60,458 bases of DNA from Candidatus Blautia excrementipullorum (GTDB taxonomy: Bacteria; Bacillota; Clostridia; Lachnospirales; Lachnospiraceae), in contig DWYN01000139.1 of NCBI GenBank assembly GCA_019118645.1, forward strand, positions 1-60,458. Direction: 5' to 3'. Made by a program: the position numbers and the translations under genes. Positions 46,469-56,683 of this stretch are shown here, piece after piece (the first letter of the stretch is position 1; each line of letters begins with the position of its first letter). The notes beneath the pieces were generated by a model, which had not been told where the DNA came from, did not search any database, and saw only the letters and a program-made list of their open reading frames with translations.

Positions 46469-47350
46469 ATGGATTTTTTGATCACGATTGTGGAGCAGGG
46501 ACTTATTTATGGAATTCTTGCTCTGGGTGTATACATCACATATAAAATACTGGATTTTCCGGATCTGACTACAGACGGAAGCTTCCCTCTCGGGGCGGCG
46601 GTGACGGCGGCTCTGATTGCAAGAGGGGTAAATCCTTATCTGACTTTACTTGCGGCTTTTGCAGTGGGGGCTCTTGCCGGCGTCTGCACCGGCCTGATCC
46701 ATGTGAAAGGCAAGGTGAGGGATCTGCTGTCCGGTATTATTATGATGACAGCACTGTGGACAATTAACCTCAGAATTGCGGGAACCTCCAATGTTCCTCT
46801 GTTTTCGAAGGAAACGATCTTTAAAAATCTGTTTCTTGAATCTGTAGTCCCGGAGAGCGTTCAGCCATATACCACATTAATCGTGGTGATTCTTCTGACT
46901 GTGATTACGAAACTGATTCTTGATTTTTACATGAACAGTAAGTCAGGATTTCTTTTAAGAGCAGTAGGAGACAATGACAAGCTGGTAACGGCACTTGCAA
47001 AAGACGAGGGAAACATGAAGATTCTGGGCCTTGCGATTGCCAACGGTCTGATTGCTCTGTCCGGCTGTATTTTCTGCCAGGAAGAGCGCGTCTTTGAGAT
47101 CTCCATGGGAACAGGAGCGGTGGTAATCGGCCTGGCCAGTGTAATCATTGGAACCAGTCTATTCAGAAAACTGTCATTTATGAAGGCAACTACCGCAGTG
47201 ATCCTGGGATCTATTCTTTATAAGGCATGCACCGCTATTGCCATGAGGAATTTTGAACCTCAGGATATGAAATTTATTACGGCTGCACTTTTCCTGATCG
47301 TGCTTCTGATCAGCATGGAAAGAAAGAAGAAGGTGAAGATCGATGCTTGA
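46469..47350 (+). CDS. trpY: ABC transporter permease, TrpY type
   Basis: 293 residues with about eight hydrophobic segments, similar to branched-chain (LivH-like) permeases. YKILDFPDLTTDGSFPLGAAVTA is a hallmark of this family (PF02653). It overlaps the ATPase gene by 8 bp. Regulated with the rest of the operon by the T-box. Confidence 0.88.
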   Translation: MDFLITIVEQGLIYGILALGVYITYKILDFPDLTTDGSFPLGAAVTAALIARGVNPYLTLLAAFAVGALAGVCTGLIHVKGKVRDLLSGIIMMTALWTINLRIAGTSNVPLFSKETIFKNLFLESVVPESVQPYTTLIVVILLTVITKLILDFYMNSKSGFLLRAVGDNDKLVTALAKDEGNMKILGLAIANGLIALSGCIFCQEERVFEISMGTGAVVIGLASVIIGTSLFRKLSFMKATTAVILGSILYKACTAIAMRNFEPQDMKFITAALFLIVLLISMERKKKVKIDA

Positions 47351-48116
47351 ATTAAAGAATATATATAAATACTACAACCCTGGTACGATCAACGAAATGT
47401 GCCTTTTTAAGGGATTTAACCTGACTGTGGAGCAGGGGGAATTTCTTTCCGTAGTGGGAAGCAACGGCTCAGGAAAAACATCTATGCTGAATATTATCTG
47501 CGGCAGTATTCCCGTGGAGTCGGGCAGCATTCTTCTGGATGGAAAAGATATCACAAATATGAAAGAATTCCGCAGAAATGAGAAAATTGGCCGTGTGTAT
47601 CAGAATCCGGCGCTGGGAACATGCCCTTCCATGACGATTCTGGAAAATATGTCTCTGGCAGACAACAAGGGAAAACGTTATGGATTAAAGCGGGGAGTAA
47701 ATAAAAACAGAATGGAATATTACAGAGAGCTTCTCCGTCCCCTTAACCTTGGACTGGAAGATAAAATGCATGTGAAGGTCGGCTCTCTTTCCGGTGGCCA
47801 GCGTCAGGCCATGGCTCTTTTGATGTCTACCATGACGCCGATAGAATTCCTCATTCTGGATGAACATACGGCGGCGCTTGATCCGAAAACTGCGGAGATT
47901 ATCATGGAACTGACGGATAAGATTGTGAAAGAGAAAAAACTGACAACGATTATGGTTACCCACAATCTCAGATATGCTGTGGAATACGGCAGCCGCCTTC
48001 TGATGATGCATCAGGGAGAGAGCGTAATCGACTGTGCCGGCGATGAGAAAAAAGCGCTGAATATTGACGATATTCTGAAGAAATTTAATGAGATAAGCAT
48101 TGAGTGCGGAAACTGA
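47343..48116 (+). CDS. trpZ: ABC transporter ATPase, TrpZ type
   Basis: 257 residues. Walker A GSNGSGKTSM, signature LSGGQRQA, Walker B FLILDEHTAALD and the switch His in MVTHNLRYA are all present. Together with the binding protein and permease it completes one importer. It ends convergent to tmcAL. Confidence 0.92.
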   Translation: MLELKNIYKYYNPGTINEMCLFKGFNLTVEQGEFLSVVGSNGSGKTSMLNIICGSIPVESGSILLDGKDITNMKEFRRNEKIGRVYQNPALGTCPSMTILENMSLADNKGKRYGLKRGVNKNRMEYYRELLRPLNLGLEDKMHVKVGSLSGGQRQAMALLMSTMTPIEFLILDEHTAALDPKTAEIIMELTDKIVKEKKLTTIMVTHNLRYAVEYGSRLLMMHQGESVIDCAGDEKKALNIDDILKKFNEISIECGN

Positions 48117-48154
48117 AGCATCTGTTTTGCGGAGATTTTCAGAGAGATGCGCAG

Positions 48155-48191
48155 AGAGGGCAAATTCCTTGTTTGTAGGGATTTGTCCTCT
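48155..48191. terminator. Bidirectional hairpin between trpZ and tmcAL
   Basis: AGAGGGCAAATTCC pairs with GGGATTTGTCCTCT (14 bp, two G-U) between the convergent genes, followed by TTTGTCTG. Confidence 0.65.
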
Positions 48192-48204
48192 TTGTCTGCA
48201 TCCC

Positions 48205-49455
48205 TCAGCATGTCCTGCGATCCAGGATCACAACTGGCTTTTGATATTCATGAACAAAGGCTCTTCTCTCTTTTTTGCAGAGCATGCTTTCGTAGATGTT
48301 GGAAGCCCTTGTATTGACGTCCAGGAAAGCAAGGGCCTCGGAGGAGAGATGGTCAGATGCGGATGCAAGTTTTGTGAGGAGAGGAATCGTTCCTCTTTTT
48401 TTTATTTCTTTTAAAAGCGGAGAGGCTTCTCTGCGAAACCCCAGAACATGGGCGAAAGGCACTTCCCGGGCAGGCGTTCTGACGCCGAGAAGAAGATGAA
48501 GAAGGCCGCGCTGTATTCTGGCCCGGGTAATTTCTTTTGTCTTTAAAAGATCCGAAAACTGAGAAAATCCCTGATATTTGTTTAACTGTCTGCAGACGCG
48601 CTGCGCAAGATCGGAAGAAATATCATGGAATTCCATCATTTGTTCCGCAGTTAATGTAAGAAGCCGGTAGTGAAGGAGAAGATCCAGATCCTTTTCTGTG
48701 AGAAAACTATCTGCCGCGGCCGCATTCTGCAGAAGAGAAAGGGACCCTTCCGGAAGCCATTCTTTCAGAGCGGAGCAGTCCGGGCTTTTTTCCAGAAAAG
48801 CGCGGATTGCCGAGGCGGACGGGGCCTGATGACTGGTCAGCTCTTTTTCATGATAGCCGGCGCCTTTTCGCTTCAGAGTGACAGGTTTTATGGAGCTGTG
48901 CTTTTTCAGAAGCACCCTGCAGTATTCGATGCCCAGAATATTGTTTGGCGAAGAGAGAAGTCTGGAAATTTCTTTTCCGGAAACAGAAAGCGAGGCGTTT
49001 GAGGCGTATTGCAGGAGCGCCTGGTTTCTCGCGGCAGGAAAAGAAAATCCCGCCTTCAGAGACTGCCGGAGATATTCTCTGTATGTTTCCGGCTCTTCGT
49101 TCAGAATGCGGGCTGCATTCAGCATCCCTTCCGTCTGTCCCTCTTCGCTTCCGAAGCACAGATCAGTCACGGTTCCGATTCCTTCCAGAAGAGAAACAGC
49201 GCCTTCTGCAAAGAATTCGGCGCTGGAGGAAGAAGACTGCACCGGCAGCTCCAGCACCAGATCGGCCCCGCCCCGCAGGGCCATTTCGGCCCGGAGATGC
49301 TTCGGCAGAAGTGCAGGGGTGCCCCGCTGGACAAAGTCTCCGCTCATGACAACAACAATATAGTCTGCTTTCAGTTTGTTTTTTACATAAGAAATCTGAT
49401 ATTGATGACCTTTATGAAATGGATTGTATTCTGCAATAATTCCAGTGACGTTCAT
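48205..49455 (-). CDS. tmcAL: tRNA(Met) cytidine acetate ligase
   Basis: 416 residues. N-terminal nucleotidyltransferase motif GIIAEYNPFHKGHQYQI (H-x-G-H) and VVMSGDFVQRGTPAL identify TmcAL (formerly YlbM), which makes N4-acetylcytidine at the wobble base of elongator tRNA-Met from acetate and ATP. I use the start MNVTGIIAEYNPFH (ATG at 49455 on the minus strand); a TTG three codons earlier would sit on the ribosome site. The acetate genes pta and ackA are the next recognisable functions. Confidence 0.9.
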   Translation of the reverse strand: MNVTGIIAEYNPFHKGHQYQISYVKNKLKADYIVVVMSGDFVQRGTPALLPKHLRAEMALRGGADLVLELPVQSSSSSAEFFAEGAVSLLEGIGTVTDLCFGSEEGQTEGMLNAARILNEEPETYREYLRQSLKAGFSFPAARNQALLQYASNASLSVSGKEISRLLSSPNNILGIEYCRVLLKKHSSIKPVTLKRKGAGYHEKELTSHQAPSASAIRAFLEKSPDCSALKEWLPEGSLSLLQNAAAADSFLTEKDLDLLLHYRLLTLTAEQMMEFHDISSDLAQRVCRQLNKYQGFSQFSDLLKTKEITRARIQRGLLHLLLGVRTPAREVPFAHVLGFRREASPLLKEIKKRGTIPLLTKLASASDHLSSEALAFLDVNTRASNIYESMLCKKERRAFVHEYQKPVVILDRRTC

Positions 49456-49609
49456 AATAGACAATTCTCCGTTCCGCTGCAGGAAGCTCTGTTGCTCCAG
49501 AGCCGTATCCGTTGATAAACAGCTATAGTATATGTGATTTGCGGCATAAAATCAATTCTCAAGTGAGAAAAAAGCAATAGCGTTCAAACAGGCTGCGGGA
49601 GTTCTCTTT

Positions 49610-50243
49610 TTGCTCATACATTTAAACAGGCTGGAATCAGGAGCTTCAGGATGGTTTCTATATTGGGTTAACGGAATTCTGGTTTTTCTGGCGGGAGTGG
49701 GAATATGGGGAATCCTTGACTTTCTGAATTATCGTGTCTGGTATGATGAAGAAAAAATTATAAGTATGTTTGAACGAGATGTGCAGAGGACAGGAAAAAT
49801 TTTTATTTTATGCAGTAAAGCAATACAAAGCTTATCATGACGGGGAAACGCTTCCGGAGGTGAAAACTGTGAATTCGGAAGAATTCGGCATTATAGCTTT
49901 TGTGTGTGCCTTTTTTCTACTGTTTGCGATATCGTATTTAATGCCGGCATCTAAGATGACTACGGCGGAATTTACAGGAACGATCACTAATGTATATCAG
50001 GATCTCGTTTCAGGAAATGATGAAGATTCCTATTACAAGGTCTGGCAGATAGAAGATAAAAACGGGAAACGGTATCTTACATATAACGAATCAAACAGAC
50101 AGGAGTGGAAGGCGGATTTTAAAAGAAAATTGGTAATGGCTGGTCTGGGAATTCTTGTGATAACGGTTTTTCTGCTGGCTTCTCTGGCTTATGCAATGCC
50201 GAAGAGATTCATAAGACTGCGGCGTTTCTTCTTTCGTTCCTGA
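49610..50243 (+). pseudogene. Small membrane protein gene, possibly frameshifted
   Basis: Two overlapping frames. The first (49610-49840, TTG start with GGGAG upstream) has one membrane helix and runs to ERDVQRTGK. The second (open through 49770-50243) continues naturally as FLFYAVKQYKAYHDGETLPEV, then has two more helices around 110 and 185 of a joined product. They would join into one three-helix protein of about 210 residues by a 1-base shift in an A5-T5 tract near 49794-49804. It may be a real frameshift, a sequence error or two genes. No family recognised. Confidence 0.45.
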
Positions 50244-50335
50244 GAGGTACTGGCCATACGCCGGAGAGAAAAACAGGCATCTGAAATTGCATTTCAAAAA
50301 ATACTTTACTTTGACAGATTCTGGGATGGAAATGC

Positions 50336-50364
50336 TTGAAATACATGGTTTCAGGGGTTATAAT
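50336..50364 (+). promoter_or_regulatory. Promoter of pta
   Basis: TTGAAA (50336-50341), a 17-bp spacer and TATAAT (50359-50364), about 75 bp before pta. Confidence 0.75.
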
Positions 50365-50436
50365 AAATATAACTGTGGAGATTCCGAGGGGAATTCCAGG
50401 GGGCCGCAAGGCTGAAATAACGAAAGGAGCCATTGA

Positions 50437-51447
<1,011 letters not shown>

Positions 51448-51540
51448 GAAATAGTCCGGACCGGACAAAAGGATTATTTCAGCCAGGGTAAATCTTGTAC
51501 ATTATCCTGATATACATAATAAGAATAGGAGAGTAAAAAC

Positions 51541-52731
51541 ATGAATGTATTGGTAATTAACTGCGGAAGTTCCTCTTTAAAATATCAGCTGATCGACTCT
51601 GATACAGAGGCAGTTCTCGCAAAGGGGCTTTGCGAAAGAATCGGTATTGACGGAAGGCTTGTTTATCAGAAAGCGGGCTGTGACAAAGAAATCACAGAAG
51701 CGTCCATGCCGACACATAAAGAAGCGATCCAGATGGTTCTTCATGCTCTGGTAAATGAAAAAACAGGCGCAATCAAGAGCCTGGAGGAAGTGAACGCCAT
51801 CGGTCACCGTGTGGTGCACGGCGGTGAAAAATTTGCGGCTTCCGCAGTGATTACAGATGAGATGATCAAGGCGGTGGAAGAGTGCAACGAACTTGCTCCT
51901 CTTCACAATCCGGCAAACCTGATCGGTATCCGCGTATGTGCGGAACTGATGCCGCATGTACCCCAGGTAGCTGTATTTGACACGGCCTTCCATCAGACCA
52001 TGCCGCCGAAAGCTTACCTTTACGGACTGCCGTTGGATTACTACAAAGAATACAAAATCAGAAGATACGGCTTCCACGGCACTTCCCACAGCTATGTGTC
52101 CAAACATGCCGCTAAATTCCTCGGCCTTGATCCGGACAATTCAAAGATAATCGTATGCCACCTTGGAAACGGTTCTTCCATCACTGCTGTCCAGAACGGA
52201 AAGAGCATTGACACAACAATGGGCCTGACTCCGCTTGAGGGCGTAATCATGGGAACACGTTCCGGAAGCATTGACCCTGCAATTGTTGAATTTATTGCAA
52301 AGAAAGAAAATCTGGATATCGACGGCGTTATGAATGTGCTGAACAAGAAATCCGGTCTTCTTGGTCTTTCCGGAATTTCCAGCGACATGCGCGATCTGGA
52401 GGACGCTGCGGCAGAGGGAAATGAGGACGCTAAGAATGCCAGAGAGGCTCTGGCGTACGGCATTGCAAAATATGTCGGCGGCTTTGTAGCGGCTATGAAC
52501 GGCGTGGATGCAATTGTCTTTACCGCAGGCATCGGTGAAAACGATAATCTTGTACGCGAGGATATCTGCTCATATTTCAAATATCTGGGAGTAACAATCG
52601 ATAAAGAGGCAAATAAAAAGCGCGGAGAGGATGTAGTGATCTCTACACCGGATTCAAAAGTGAAAGTAGCTGTTATTCCTACAAATGAGGAGCTTGCAAT
52701 CTGCAGAGATACAGTGGCTCTTGTAAAATAA
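51541..52731 (+). CDS. ackA: Acetate kinase
   Basis: 396 residues. It makes ATP and acetate from acetyl phosphate. VLVINCGSSSLKYQLID at the N-terminus, RRYGFHGTSHSYVS, GNGSSITAV and FTAGIGEND are the ASKHA-fold motifs. AGGAGAG precedes ATG 51541. In related genomes the next gene is usually yceD; here a sugar operon intervenes. Confidence 0.96.
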   Translation: MNVLVINCGSSSLKYQLIDSDTEAVLAKGLCERIGIDGRLVYQKAGCDKEITEASMPTHKEAIQMVLHALVNEKTGAIKSLEEVNAIGHRVVHGGEKFAASAVITDEMIKAVEECNELAPLHNPANLIGIRVCAELMPHVPQVAVFDTAFHQTMPPKAYLYGLPLDYYKEYKIRRYGFHGTSHSYVSKHAAKFLGLDPDNSKIIVCHLGNGSSITAVQNGKSIDTTMGLTPLEGVIMGTRSGSIDPAIVEFIAKKENLDIDGVMNVLNKKSGLLGLSGISSDMRDLEDAAAEGNEDAKNAREALAYGIAKYVGGFVAAMNGVDAIVFTAGIGENDNLVREDICSYFKYLGVTIDKEANKKRGEDVVISTPDSKVKVAVIPTNEELAICRDTVALVK

Positions 52732-52765
52732 GAAAAGCTGTCGTTTGAGAAACATTTTTATACGC

Positions 52766-52800
52766 AAAGAAGGTTCGCCGTACTGGCGGGCCTTCTTTCT
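52766..52800 (+). terminator. Terminator after ackA
   Basis: AAAGAAGGTTCGCC and GGCGGGCCTTCTTT pair along all 14 positions (two G-U), loop GTACT. Confidence 0.88.
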
Positions 52801-52850
52801 GTATGACGGACGTGCCATGTGTGGTTGGCATTGAAAATTATACTTGCACT

Positions 52851-52866
52851 AATGAAACGGTTCAAT
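52851..52866. promoter_or_regulatory. LacI-type operator before the regulator gene
   Basis: AATGAAACGGTTCAAT, with near-palindromic core TGAAACGGTTCA, 31 bp before the regulator start. It resembles the perfect palindrome before the binding-protein gene, so autoregulation is likely. Confidence 0.6.
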
Positions 52867-52896
52867 AACATCTGTTTATGGAGGAAATAGCCAAAA

Positions 52897-53919
52897 ATGA
52901 ATGGGAAACGAAAAGTGACCATTAGACAAGTGGCGAAGTATGCAGGTGTTTCTGTCGGAACGGTTTCCAATTATCTGAACGGGACAGCGGTTGTTTCAAA
53001 AGACCGGTCAGATCGGATTCAGAAGGCTATAGATGAACTGGAATATATTCCCGATGTGTTAGCCAGTTCTTTAAGAAGAAAAAGCAGCAGAGACATTCAT
53101 GTGCTTACACCGAATCTGAATAATGGTTTTTATACAAATATTATCAGTTTTCTTATGGGCTATGCTCATAAAGCCGGATATACGACTCATATATCCGGAT
53201 ACGAATATTCCCTGGATATGGAGAAAAAGCAGCTCCGTATTCTGGAGAACAGCAAACCTGGAACGGTTGTAATCATTTTCAACGGATATAATGATGAGGC
53301 GGAAATTAAAAGGCTGATTAAAAAAGAAATTCATGTAATTTTAGCGGACCGTCAGGAAACTATACAGAATACATCCAGTATTAGGTTCGATAATTGCAGC
53401 GTGATCTATCAGATCATAAATTTTTTGAAAGAGAAAAATTACAGATCTATTGGACTTCTCACAGAGCTTACCAGACTTGAAAACGTCAAAAGAAGGCGTG
53501 ACAGTTTTGTGGAGGCCATGGAATTTTATGGATATAAAAATCCGGAGGCTTTTGTATATGAGAGAGAATCCCTTTCTCTGGATAAACTGAAAAATGGTTA
53601 TCTTTATATGAAGGAGATCTTAGAAAGTCATCCGAAAGAGGATTTGCCGCAGGCATGGATCGCAACTTCCGATTATCTGGCTATCGGACTCATGCGTGCG
53701 ATCAGAGAGAAGGGATATTCCATTCCCCGGGATTTTGGGGTAGTAGGTTACGACAACCTGGAGTTGTCGGCATATGTAAGCCCAAAACTTACAACGGTCT
53801 CACAGGATCAGAAACTTTTTGGGCAAAAATTGTGGGAAGTAGTGGAACATTATAATCAAACGAATGAGACAGAAAATATTTTGCTGCCTCAGGAAATAGT
53901 TATCAGAGAATCCTGTTGA
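52897..53919 (+). CDS. LacI-family transcriptional regulator
   Basis: 340 residues. N-terminal LacI helix-turn-helix (VTIRQVAKYAGVSVGTVSNYLNGTAVVSKD) and hinge helix are followed by a periplasmic-binding-protein-like effector domain. It precedes and probably controls the sugar transport operon; matching operators lie before it and before the binding-protein gene. The ligand is unknown. GGAGG precedes ATG 52897. Confidence 0.92.
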   Translation: MNGKRKVTIRQVAKYAGVSVGTVSNYLNGTAVVSKDRSDRIQKAIDELEYIPDVLASSLRRKSSRDIHVLTPNLNNGFYTNIISFLMGYAHKAGYTTHISGYEYSLDMEKKQLRILENSKPGTVVIIFNGYNDEAEIKRLIKKEIHVILADRQETIQNTSSIRFDNCSVIYQIINFLKEKNYRSIGLLTELTRLENVKRRRDSFVEAMEFYGYKNPEAFVYERESLSLDKLKNGYLYMKEILESHPKEDLPQAWIATSDYLAIGLMRAIREKGYSIPRDFGVVGYDNLELSAYVSPKLTTVSQDQKLFGQKLWEVVEHYNQTNETENILLPQEIVIRESC

Positions 53920-53922
53920 ATA

Positions 53923-53967
53923 AAATAAGGCGGTGCGGTGCAGAAGCATACGGCTCGCCCTTATTTT
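53923..53967 (+). terminator. Hairpin after the LacI-family gene
   Basis: AAAATAAGGCG pairs with CGCCCTTATTTT (one bulge) with inner GTGC/GCAT pairing. It ends in TTATTTT. Confidence 0.6.
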
Positions 53968-53977
53968 CAACGCGATA

Positions 53978-53991
53978 TTGAAACGTTTCAA
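53978..53991. promoter_or_regulatory. LacI-type operator before the sugar ABC operon
   Basis: TTGAAACGTTTCAA is a perfect 14-bp palindrome of the LacI/cre type. No convincing -10 box or ribosome site lies between it and the gene at 54045. Confidence 0.7.
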
Positions 53992-54044
53992 GAAAAAGCA
54001 TTTTCTGATAAATTTTCGCAAAATCAGGAAATGCAGCAGCAGGA

Positions 54045-55052
54045 ATGATCGGATCTTACACATCAGTATACGCAGCAGATGCAGAACCGGATCCTGCAGC
54101 AGATGAATCTGTTGCAAAGGCGGCAGAAGAGGGATGGGAAATTGCGGTTGTTCCCAAAGATTCCACGAATCCATGGTTTGTTCGTATGGATACCGGAGTA
54201 AAAGAATTTGCAGAAGAGACAGGAGTAAACTGCTATCAGATAGATACAGGCACGATCGACGCTACAAAGCAGGCTCAGCTTGTAGAAGACCTGATTGCTC
54301 AGGGCGTGGATGCGATCTGTGTTGTTCCTGTAGATATGGAATCTATGGACTCTACTTTGAAGAAAGCAAAGGACGCCGGAATCGTAGTGATTGCTCATGA
54401 GGGCGCTGATCTTACAAATGTTGATTATGATATTGAAGCATTCTCAAATGAGGGCTACGGTGCGTTCATTATGCAGAATCTGGCAGAGGCAATGGGCGAA
54501 GAGGGTGTGTACACCACAATGGTAGCCTCTCTGACAAACGGCTCTCACAATGAATGGGCAGACGCTGCAGTAGAATATCAGAAAGAACATTATCCAAACA
54601 TGCAGCTTCTGGAAGAAAATCCCCGTGTGGAATCTGATGATAATGGAGATACCGCATACAACGTAGCAAAAGAGCTTATCAAAACTTATCCGGAGCTGAA
54701 AGGAATTATGGGAACCTCTTCCTTTGACGCACCTGGTGTTGCCCGTGCGATCCAGGAGCTTGGACTGCAGGATAAATTCTTCACATCAGGAACCGGTATG
54801 CCGGCTGATAATGCAGAGCTTCTCAAATCCGGTATTCTGAAATCTCTGACACTGTGGGATCCTGCACAGTCAGGAAAAGCTATGGTCGATCTTGCCTGCA
54901 AGGTTTTGAATGAACAGGAAATTACCGCACCGATGAATCTGGATGTTGACGGTTATACAGAAATGAATTTCCGTGAAGGATCTGAGACAGTTCTTGAAGG
55001 CCAGGGCTGGATCACCATTACTGCAGATAATGTAGATGATATGGGATTCTGA
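54045..55052 (+). CDS. Sugar ABC transporter substrate-binding protein (RbsB/LsrB-like), 5' end uncertain
   Basis: 335 residues from ATG 54045. The mature part (from about AADAEPDP) is a complete type I sugar-binding fold (IAVVPKDSTNPWFVRMDTGVKEFAEE, DAICVVPVDMESM, GIMGTSSFDAPGVARAI), of the ribose/AI-2/rhamnose group. The visible N-terminus MIGSYTSVYA-AD is only the end of a signal peptide. The frame is open upstream (IFAKSGNAAAG) to a stop at 54009 with no start codon other than rare ATT, and no ribosome site is seen. Either a deletion, a frameshift or a sequence error has removed the proper start. Confidence 0.8.
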   Translation: MIGSYTSVYAADAEPDPAADESVAKAAEEGWEIAVVPKDSTNPWFVRMDTGVKEFAEETGVNCYQIDTGTIDATKQAQLVEDLIAQGVDAICVVPVDMESMDSTLKKAKDAGIVVIAHEGADLTNVDYDIEAFSNEGYGAFIMQNLAEAMGEEGVYTTMVASLTNGSHNEWADAAVEYQKEHYPNMQLLEENPRVESDDNGDTAYNVAKELIKTYPELKGIMGTSSFDAPGVARAIQELGLQDKFFTSGTGMPADNAELLKSGILKSLTLWDPAQSGKAMVDLACKVLNEQEITAPMNLDVDGYTEMNFREGSETVLEGQGWITITADNVDDMGF

Positions 55053-55071
55053 TGAAAACAAAGATATAAAC

Positions 55072-55136
55072 AGATGGCGGCTTTGCCGTCGTCTCATCTC
55101 TTTAAATGGACAATCCGCCGGTTTTCCGGCGGATTG
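55072..55136 (+). other. Tandem hairpins between binding protein and ATPase genes
   Basis: First stem AGAT-GGCGGC/GCCGTC-ATCT (55072-55099). Second CAATCCGCCGG-TTTT-CCGGCGGATTG, perfect 11 bp (55111-55136). No T-run, so likely mRNA-stabilising or partial-attenuation elements that keep the binding protein more abundant than the rest. Confidence 0.65.
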
Positions 55137-55187
55137 ATTCGAAAATATCTGTAAAAGCAGCCAGGGGAAAGCAGAGAGGAGGAAGTT

Positions 55188-56672
55188 ATGGCTCAGAGTT
55201 TATTAAAAGCGGAGCATGTGAAAATCTCCTTTGGAAACGTACATGCTTTAAGAGATGTATCTCTCGAAATATTTCCGGGAGAAATACATTGCCTTATGGG
55301 AGAAAACGGATGCGGGAAATCGACCATCATCAAAATTATTTCAGGTGTGTACCAGCGTGACGGCGGAACTATAGAATTCAATGGAAAAAAGCTGGACAAA
55401 ATTTCACCTATTGATGCGATCAATATGGGAATCCAGGTGATTTATCAGGATTTCGCCCTCTTCCCAAATCTTACGGTGGCGGAGAATCTTGCGCTGAATA
55501 CAGAGCTTGCTTCCGGAAAGAAAACAGTAAGCTGGAAAAATGTAAAAAAAATAGCGGAAGACGCAGTGGCAAAAATAAATTTTCATGTAGATATGGATCG
55601 GAAGGTAGAGGAACTGAGCGTTGCCCAGAAGCAGATGGTAGCCATCAGCAGGGCATTGATGTCCAACGCCAAACTGATCATCATGGATGAACCTACAACT
55701 GCATTAACAAGAAAAGAAGTGGACGCCCTGTTTAAGATTATTTTAAAACTGAAGGAGCAGGGGATCGCGATTCTCTTCATCAGTCATAAGCTGGATGAGG
55801 TGTTTGAGATTTCAGACAGGTTTACTATATTCCGAAATGGGGAAATGGTAGCAACTGGAAGCATGAAAGAGCTGGACAATAAAAAGTTCACTTACTATAT
55901 GACGGGACGGGAATTTTCGGACGAGGTATTTGTTGCGGAAAATGTATCGGAAAAGCCTGTGCTTGAACTGAAAAACCTTTCCAGAGAGGGAGCTTTTTCT
56001 GATATCAGTCTTTCTCTGAGAAGAGGAGAGATTCTGGGAATCACAGGGCTTCTGGATTCCGGCCGTTCAGAACTTGCTCTGGCAATGTTCGGACTTTTGC
56101 CGGCGCAGTCGGGGCAGATTCTGAAGGACGGAAATCCGGTGAGGATCACCAATCCTCGAGAAGCCATTGCCAACAGGATCGGCTATGTACCGGAGGACAG
56201 ACTTTCAGAAGGTCTGTTTCTTACCCAGTCTATTGGAGATAATATTATTATTTCAGAAATCGACAGACTGAAAAAGAAAAACGGTTCCTATGATATCAGG
56301 AAACGGGATGAGGAAGTCGCCCGGTGGGTAAAGGAACTGGAGATTAAAACACAGAATCCGGATAATCCCGCGACTACACTGTCCGGAGGAAACCAGCAGA
56401 GAATTGTACTGGCAAAATGGCTGGCCTGTGACCTTGATGTTCTGATCCTGAACGGTCCTACAGTGGGGGTGGATATCGGCTCCAAGCATGATATTCATAT
56501 GATTCTTCAGAAGCTTGCCGGACAGGGCCTTGGGGTAATCATTATTTCTGATGATCTTCCGGAGGTTATCCAGAATTGTTCCAGAGTTCTGGTGATCAAA
56601 GACGGAAAGATTAAATCGGAATATGATACACAGAAGGTCAATGAGAAAATGATCATTGACGATATGATGTAG
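55188..56672 (+). CDS. Sugar ABC transporter ATPase (RbsA/MglA type, two ABC domains)
   Basis: 494 residues. Domain 1 has Walker A GENGCGKST, signature LSVAQKQ and Walker B LIIMDEPTTAL. Domain 2 has the usual degenerate loop GLLDSGRSELA, signature LSGGNQQRIVLAKWL and Walker B LILNGPTVGVD, where the catalytic Glu is replaced as in this family. GAGGAGG precedes ATG 55188. The two permeases follow. Confidence 0.93.
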   Translation: MAQSLLKAEHVKISFGNVHALRDVSLEIFPGEIHCLMGENGCGKSTIIKIISGVYQRDGGTIEFNGKKLDKISPIDAINMGIQVIYQDFALFPNLTVAENLALNTELASGKKTVSWKNVKKIAEDAVAKINFHVDMDRKVEELSVAQKQMVAISRALMSNAKLIIMDEPTTALTRKEVDALFKIILKLKEQGIAILFISHKLDEVFEISDRFTIFRNGEMVATGSMKELDNKKFTYYMTGREFSDEVFVAENVSEKPVLELKNLSREGAFSDISLSLRRGEILGITGLLDSGRSELALAMFGLLPAQSGQILKDGNPVRITNPREAIANRIGYVPEDRLSEGLFLTQSIGDNIIISEIDRLKKKNGSYDIRKRDEEVARWVKELEIKTQNPDNPATTLSGGNQQRIVLAKWLACDLDVLILNGPTVGVDIGSKHDIHMILQKLAGQGLGVIIISDDLPEVIQNCSRVLVIKDGKIKSEYDTQKVNEKMIIDDMM

Positions 56673-56683
56673 GAGGCGGTCAG

